Source of the DNA: Sipunculus nudus
Taxonomy: Eukaryota > Annelida > Sipuncula > Golfingiida > Sipunculidae
Reading direction: 5' to 3'
Length of the DNA stretch: 64,000 nucleotides
Assembly: GCA_026874595.1 (NCBI GenBank)
Contig: CM049318.1
Location: 41,150,456-41,214,455 of the forward strand
Part shown: positions 60,483-64,000 of the stretch, piece after piece
Numbering within the stretch: the first letter of the stretch is position 1
Layout of the letters: each line of letters opens with the position of its first letter
Notes under the pieces: model-generated
What the model was told of the DNA's origin: nothing
Seen by the model: the letters and a program-made list of their open reading frames with translations, nothing else
Database searches by the model: none
Program-made: the position numbers and the translations under genes

Positions 60483-61356
60483 TTACAAATAGGACACAGG
60501 GAAACATTCAAACACAAGGAAGGCTCATTCTGACAGAAGTTTTATTTGCCTTGGGCTGCTGAGCACTAACACTGGAGTTGCTGTTAAAATACTTACCATT
60601 ATAACACGCCCAATGTAAAGGTGTAAGATCACAGCCATCCAGGATATTGTCAAAGGTTGATCCTCCCTGAGAAAATGAAAATATGTAAAAACATCTCATT
60701 ATTTGCAAAAAGAATTCACCAAATTAATTTCTCACCTAAAGCTCTATGAAAATTACAAACAGAAAGATGTTTCTGTAATTCTCTTTGTATCTTAATTCTA
60801 AGTCTATAACGATTCAAAATGAATATTTCAAGTTTTGAGAGTTGAAAAAAGGCAACAGTTGGATTATTATTCACGGTTATCATAGTAGCAAAAAGATCAT
60901 AATACTGGGTTGACTTGTCAAATTACTGGTAAGATCACCCTTGTGTCATCATGGGTAACATTACCCTGAATTACATTATCACATAAATGAAAGGTGCATC
61001 ATGTCTGTGTTATATTTTAGGTACAATATGAAACTCATTAAACTGGTAAGAATCAGGCCATTCACTAATCCAAAACTTTATGTTTTTTACAATATGTAAC
61101 CAAAGAAATATACAGAGTAATTCTGCCAATGTTACACACTGCATGAAAACACATTGAGTTTTTCCATTAACCTGTATTAACATTCAAATTCATCTGTAAT
61201 AACATTCACATTCACCTGTATTAACATCCCAAGGAGACTGACGTGACCACACATGCTTGCGTAGTGCATGGCCGTACGCCCTCGAATATCCTTCAAGGTT
61301 ACATCAGCCCCGTGGTCTAATAAGGCTGCCACACATTCCTCCTGCCCATTTGTAGC
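49579..61356 (-). CDS. ANKRD28: Ankyrin-repeat PP6 regulatory subunit, C-terminal ten exons
   Basis: Joined exons, in transcript order: 61356-61216, 60666-60597, 58733-58646, 57395-57312, 56002-55857, 54902-54823, 53714-53632, 53004-52913, 51979-51839 and 49676-49579. They total 1023 nt, or 340 codons plus stop, with consistent phases and GT-AG junctions. The peptide follows the C-terminal third of vertebrate ANKRD28/44/52 repeat by repeat ([49 protein letters not shown], final SDSEFY). Paralogue assignment is not possible; an invertebrate single-copy ancestor is likely. These proteins are scaffold subunits of the PPP6C phosphatase complex. The N-terminal two thirds lie beyond 64000. Confidence 0.9.
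50035..51117 (-). mobile_element. pogo/Tigger-like DNA transposon relic
   Basis: 1083 bp flanked by TA on both sides (50033-50034 and 51118-51119), with 14-bp perfect terminal inverted repeats CAGTCGTGACTTGA. The minus strand carries a transposase remnant near 50700-50460 including a [11 protein letters not shown] motif, like the TIANCFRHAGF block of Tigger/jerky transposases, preceded by an A-IR-ML-like segment with a stop. It lies in the last intron of the ankyrin gene. Confidence 0.75.
51839..51979 (-). CDS. ANKRD28: ANKRD28-like exon with [11 protein letters not shown]
   Basis: 141 nt. It encodes [20 protein letters not shown] and [20 protein letters not shown], then [23 protein letters not shown] is a hallmark of the ANKRD28/44/52 C-terminus. 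The acceptor is CTGTTTACAG and the donor GTGAGT, leaving one base for the last exon. Confidence 0.93.
52913..53004 (-). CDS. ANKRD28: ANKRD28-like exon next to the splice-site minisatellite
   Basis: 92 nt. It encodes [20 protein letters not shown] and [10 protein letters not shown]. The donor is GTGGGT. The acceptor TATATTTTTCAG and the first 13 nt of the exon form part of a 49-bp unit repeated upstream seven to eight times. Confidence 0.9.
52992..53370 (-). repeat. 49-bp minisatellite copying a 3' splice site
   Basis: Units start at 52992, 53041, 53090, 53139, 53188, 53237 and 53286 (the last is 48 bp), with a diverged partial unit from 53334. On the minus strand each intact unit holds TATATTTTTCAG followed by GGCCTCTACATATA-like exon-start sequence. 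Only the copy nearest the exon leads into coding sequence. In the others the open frame meets TAA within a few codons. Confidence 0.95.
53632..53714 (-). CDS. ANKRD28: ANKRD28-like exon with [12 protein letters not shown]
   Basis: 83 nt. It encodes [20 protein letters not shown] and LPNEEGK, ending with two bases of Thr. The acceptor TTGTTACAG is followed by CAG, so a 3-nt alternative acceptor (NAGNAG type) exists. The donor is GTAAGA. Confidence 0.87.
53827..54790 (+). repeat. Dispersed repeat with GTCCCCCACTT end, copy 1
   Basis: It starts GTCCCCCACTTACTGGAATG, with GGGTTTGACTGTCTGTTCC after it. TTCACAACCAAAATTATGAC and ATGTGGAGACATCTTCAGG (the latter twice, near 54080 and 54129) are shared in reverse with 62160-62545. 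It ends near a TCAGCTGAGCTAAC hairpin end. Intronic. Confidence 0.6.
54823..54902 (-). CDS. ANKRD28: ANKRD28-like exon with SALHHACSN
   Basis: 80 nt. It encodes [20 protein letters not shown] and HHACSN, ending in phase 0. The acceptor is TTTCTTTACAG. The donor GTAGGT was chosen over a GTCCAT four bases downstream because it keeps the family spacing with the next exon. Confidence 0.85.
55857..56002 (-). CDS. ANKRD28: ANKRD28-like exon with TPVHAAA and [11 protein letters not shown]
   Basis: 146 nt. It encodes [38 protein letters not shown] and [10 protein letters not shown]. The acceptor is GTTTTGACAG and the donor GTGAGT. Its acceptor and first 55 nt are duplicated 144 bp upstream. Confidence 0.92.
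55948..56235. repeat. 144-bp tandem duplication across an exon-intron boundary
   Basis: 55948-56091 is repeated as 56092-56235. On the minus strand the distal copy carries an intact acceptor (exon would start at 56146), the first 55 nt of the exon, and intron sequence. 144 bp is 48 codons and the frame is open through both copies. Confidence 0.95.
56236..57311. other. Intron sequence
   Basis: AT-rich with no repeat or gene that I can define; it forms the rest of an ankyrin-gene intron. Confidence 0.5.
57312..57395 (-). CDS. ANKRD28: ANKRD28-like exon, end of repeat
   Basis: 84 nt. It encodes [19 protein letters not shown] and VNLQDGRG. The acceptor is GTATTTCCAG and the donor GTGGGT. Phase fits both neighbours; it aligns with the INDNEGAAEMLID segment of the vertebrate protein. 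Confidence 0.88.
58646..58733 (-). CDS. ANKRD28: ANKRD28-like exon with VELLLEQEV
   Basis: 88 nt. It encodes [19 protein letters not shown] and [10 protein letters not shown]. The acceptor is TTTGTCTTGCAG and the donor GTGAGT. An internal TTTTCAG could mimic an acceptor, but the longer exon matches the family from the first residue. Confidence 0.9.
59195..59542. mobile_element. PIF/Harbinger-like MITE, copy 2
   Basis: Ends GGCCAAAAAAAATAAAAGG...GGTTCTCAGGCAC and GTGCCTGAGAACC...TTTTGCC match the termini of 44216-44507. The internal text (GCATCAAAAATTTTTATTTTGA) is in inverted orientation relative to copy 1. The flanking triplets (TCA/TAA) differ by one base. Intronic in the ankyrin gene. Confidence 0.7.
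60454..60479. repeat. (AT)n microsatellite
   Basis: About 13 AT dinucleotides close to the 3' side of an ankyrin exon. Confidence 0.95.
60597..60666 (-). CDS. ANKRD28: ANKRD28-like exon with [10 protein letters not shown]
   Basis: 70 nt, starts in phase 0 and ends with one base of a Gly codon. It encodes [20 protein letters not shown] and CYN. The acceptor is ATTTTCTCAG and the donor GTAAGT. This repeat is conserved in the vertebrate homologues ([10 protein letters not shown]). Confidence 0.9.
61216..61356 (-). CDS. ANKRD28: ANKRD28-like exon, ankyrin repeats (first in window)
   Basis: 141 nt, phase 0 to phase 0. It encodes 47 residues with [20 protein letters not shown] and [19 protein letters not shown], covering the end of one repeat and most of the next. 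The acceptor is TCGGCTGCAG and the donor GTGAAT. No further exon is seen to the right, so the upstream intron exceeds 2.6 kb. Confidence 0.9.
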
Positions 61357-62159
61357 CTGCAGCCGAAGATAACCTTTTAATTCTTGATAAAAATAACAGG
61401 TATCTGAGGAACAACCAATGTCATGTAGTCATTCAGAGAATGAGCAAGTATATCAGCCTTGTTGCATGTAAAAGATCTCTGTATCTCCAGTGACTTATCA
61501 ACTTAATAGTTCTAATCAAATTTGAACATTTTTTTCCAATATTCTGTGGTAAGCTGCTCATGGCATGATGGTATAAAATGGATAAGTAATTCATTATATA
61601 ATATTTCATTATGTTACAGCTTTCTGGATATTTTCCTATGGTATAATCTGATTGTTTAATCTACAATAGAAGCTATTATAATTTTTTTTCATCACATTCT
61701 TTTAAGAATATTTAAACAATTAACAGCTTGAAATCATTGTCAAAAGGTTGGACTGTGCGAAATGTGTATTCTGACTGAAAAAAAGAAATCTGATATTTGG
61801 AGTACCTTATGTAAGGCTGTGAATTTTAATTATTTTTTTAAGAATATAATAACTCTGAACAATCACGGAAATTAAAAAAATAATGTAAAAAACGTGAGGG
61901 AGGGAGGTCTATAATATACATCTACCGTACATCATTACTTTGTAGAAGTGGACCACAGCAGTGGTCTTCAGAAACTGCTTCAAGCATTAAATGTTCAATT
62001 TACATTTGAAAAATTCATCTCAACTGAGTGTGACTAAAATCTGGGTAGGTAAGGACATCCACATGATACCATGCCAAAGTTAACTAGAAATGGATATGAG
62101 TGATACTTTCTGAGATAATGAGTTGCAAATAAATTACTAATAAACAAGCAAATTCGTGG

Positions 62160-62545
62160 AATTTATGTCTCCCACTTCCCCCTCTTGTTGTCCTCTACCT
62201 GCCCTACTAATATGCTATAGTTTTTATTGTCCACTGAAGATGTCTCCACATGTCATAAATCTTGGTTGTGAATTGGGAACCAAAGGGTAATTTTTTGTTT
62301 TGTTTTTCAGCATCTGATCATAAATTTTTAGACAGACACTCAAAAACCAATCCCAACCAAGGTAGGCATGAGAGCAATCACTCACCCAAATTTGAATGAA
62401 ATTAGATAATATTTAGGAAAGTTAACACACAGACACGAAAACCTGATGGACAGACAGACAGGCAGACAGACAAAAAGAAAGACAGAGAGAAAGACAAACC
62501 CAAATTAATGTCCCCATTCCCAGGAAGTCGGGGACAAAAATAAGG
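62160..62545 (-). repeat. Dispersed repeat with GTCCCCCACTT-type end, copy 2
   Basis: The reverse complement matches 53827-54100: GTCCCCGACTTCCTGGGAATG, then GGGTTTGTC, and GACATGTGGAGACATC near the other end. It includes a GACA-rich simple repeat (62447-62495). 61357-62159 and 62546-63520 are intron or flank with no gene seen. Confidence 0.6.
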
Positions 62546-63529
62546 ACAAACAGTCAAGAGTTTGGTTTGGATTATGTCTCTCAAACACTGAAATATACCT
62601 ACTAATTTATTATGACTTCAATTTAAGAACTCAAACTGGATACAAAATTATATGCAGAATCCTCAAGATTTTTTATTTAACATACAGTTTTGCTGCAACA
62701 CCATTTTGTTACTGTAAGACCACAATCAACCCCACTTTAACCATATGTCAGCCTCTAACACTATAAATATGACCTAAATGGGTGTTAGGTATATCTATAC
62801 AACAGATTTCACCAAACTGGCCTTTAGGGGAACAATCTTATGTCAAGATATAACTGACCACATCACTCTGTGCACCAAATCAGAGTAATAGCTGTGTAAT
62901 TTTAACACAAGTAACACAATCCGAACAGTTAGTACTCAGTGTGACCGATGAGCAGACATACTGGGCTGTAATTGCTGGAATTGTGAAGCAGAATCAATCA
63001 TCCCCATAAACTACCCGTCCACCATTTATAATTAGGAAACCACTATATATCTCTTCCTCAACCTGTATACTTACTGATGAGAAGCCCGGCACTTGTACAG
63101 GTGTACATGCATGTAAAGAGTAATTACCTCATATAGCAACCATTGTGGCATACAATTATGGTCCAATAATTTTAGTAATAAATTTTCTTAATTTTTTACA
63201 CAAAAGGGATAAATTTTCAATGTGAAGAGTAATGGAATAATATCACATTAATAATTGTGAACCATTCCCATACCCCTGTCCACTTTTTTGTAAATATGTT
63301 TTAAATGCAATTAAAGAAATATGACCCAAAAATTCTAGCCTATTAGTGGATGGTATTCAGGCATTTTTCCTTTGATAATGTAAATATAAATCTCAATTCA
63401 ATGTTCATACTTTTGGTCCTAGAAAATTGCACCTACCCACAAAAATCAACAGTGAGCTAGCACTAACAGGAAAAATGTGCCAAGGTAGAAATTGTGCAAA
63501 ATTTAAGGAATTGTAAAATTTATGCTAAC

Positions 63530-64000
63530 TAGATGTGGTCGGACAATGGTCCTCAAAGGGCCCCGCGTTTATGCTAGTGCTGGACTAGCTTACATATGGG
63601 TGAAAACTTAAGTTAAATTTGAAAAAATATCACAAACAGAAACAGGTTTTTATCAATATGTAAGAGGCACAAAATCATACTGGATTAAAGAAGATATGTA
63701 AAAAATAATGCGTGCAATAGAAAATCAGCGAATGTAGTCTGGTAGCCATATTTGATTTTGAGCAAGTCTGTAATTCAAAAGGTCTGGAGCCCTGATAGGG
63801 ACCAATGATCCCTGTAAATTTGGGAAAGCTGCAGGATGTTGTTGTTTAGTTATCACACACTAGAATATCAACAATTGGGCAGTGGCGGCCATATTGAAAT
63901 TCCAACAGGTCTGAAATTAAAAAGTTCTGGAGCCCTTAGTTACCAATCATCCCTGTGAATTTGGGAAAGCTGCAGAATGTTGTTATTGAGTTATAGCACA
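63530..64000. repeat. Dispersed repeat with about 140-bp internal units, runs off the edge
   Basis: It begins near AGATGTGGTCGGACAATGG with a GCTAG...CTAGC stem. Two diverged units follow, marked by GGTCTGGAGCCC and GTTCTGGAGCCC (63781 and 63923) and by AATTTGGGAAAGCTGCAG. The style resembles the 140-bp monomer family at 12 kb. Confidence 0.55.

Noticed and set aside
63072-63110. Possible ankyrin exon ending at a minus-strand GTAAGT
   Set aside because: The preceding frame does not resemble the expected ankyrin sequence.

Overview
This is a 64 kb piece of an AT-rich animal nuclear genome with spliced genes, LTR and tyrosine-recombinase retrotransposons, MITEs and long minisatellites. The repeat style (monomers centred on GGTGGCGCCACC, Gmr1-like and Ngaro-like elements) suggests a marine lophotrochozoan, perhaps a mollusc. 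That placement is inference; nothing here fixes the species.

Layout. 1-7515 is a tyrosine-recombinase retrotransposon of the DIRS/Ngaro class, read on the minus strand: SGNH hydrolase, Gag, RT, RNase H, tyrosine recombinase. It is bracketed by 832-bp direct repeats that differ at about three positions, and its RT-RNase H frame is broken by a 71-bp tandem duplication. 7516-13837 is repeat-rich intron sequence, including a hierarchical 140/280/560-bp array. It surrounds one plus-strand exon (9936-10041), and a terminal exon follows at 15645-15722; the gene is not recognised. 15723-17676 is AT-rich with palindromes. From 17677 to 39680 runs one 49-bp minisatellite of about 310 units. It is interrupted at 18202-24871 by a young 6.67-kb LTR element (724-bp LTRs, 5-bp target duplication ACCAC) whose pol order is PR-IN-RT-RNase H, the Gmr1 arrangement. 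A 33-bp and a 35-bp G-rich minisatellite follow (39771-41895). 41896-49578 has no gene I can defend, only a PIF/Harbinger-like MITE and degenerate repeats.

49579-61356 (minus strand) holds the last ten coding exons, 340 codons plus stop, of an ankyrin-repeat gene of the ANKRD28/ANKRD44/ANKRD52 family (regulatory ankyrin subunit of protein phosphatase 6). All exon phases agree and every junction is GT-AG. The gene continues beyond the right edge. Two local duplications affect its splice sites: a 49-bp minisatellite that copies one 3' splice site seven to eight times, and a 144-bp duplication that copies another 3' splice site together with the start of its exon and stays in frame. A pogo/Tigger-like relic sits in its last intron.

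No tRNA, rRNA or CRISPR array was seen. The points most worth checking are the two splice-site duplications, the Gmr1-like element with an in-frame UAA between gag and pol, the Ngaro-like element with its SGNH ORF, and the large minisatellite with its internal block duplications.
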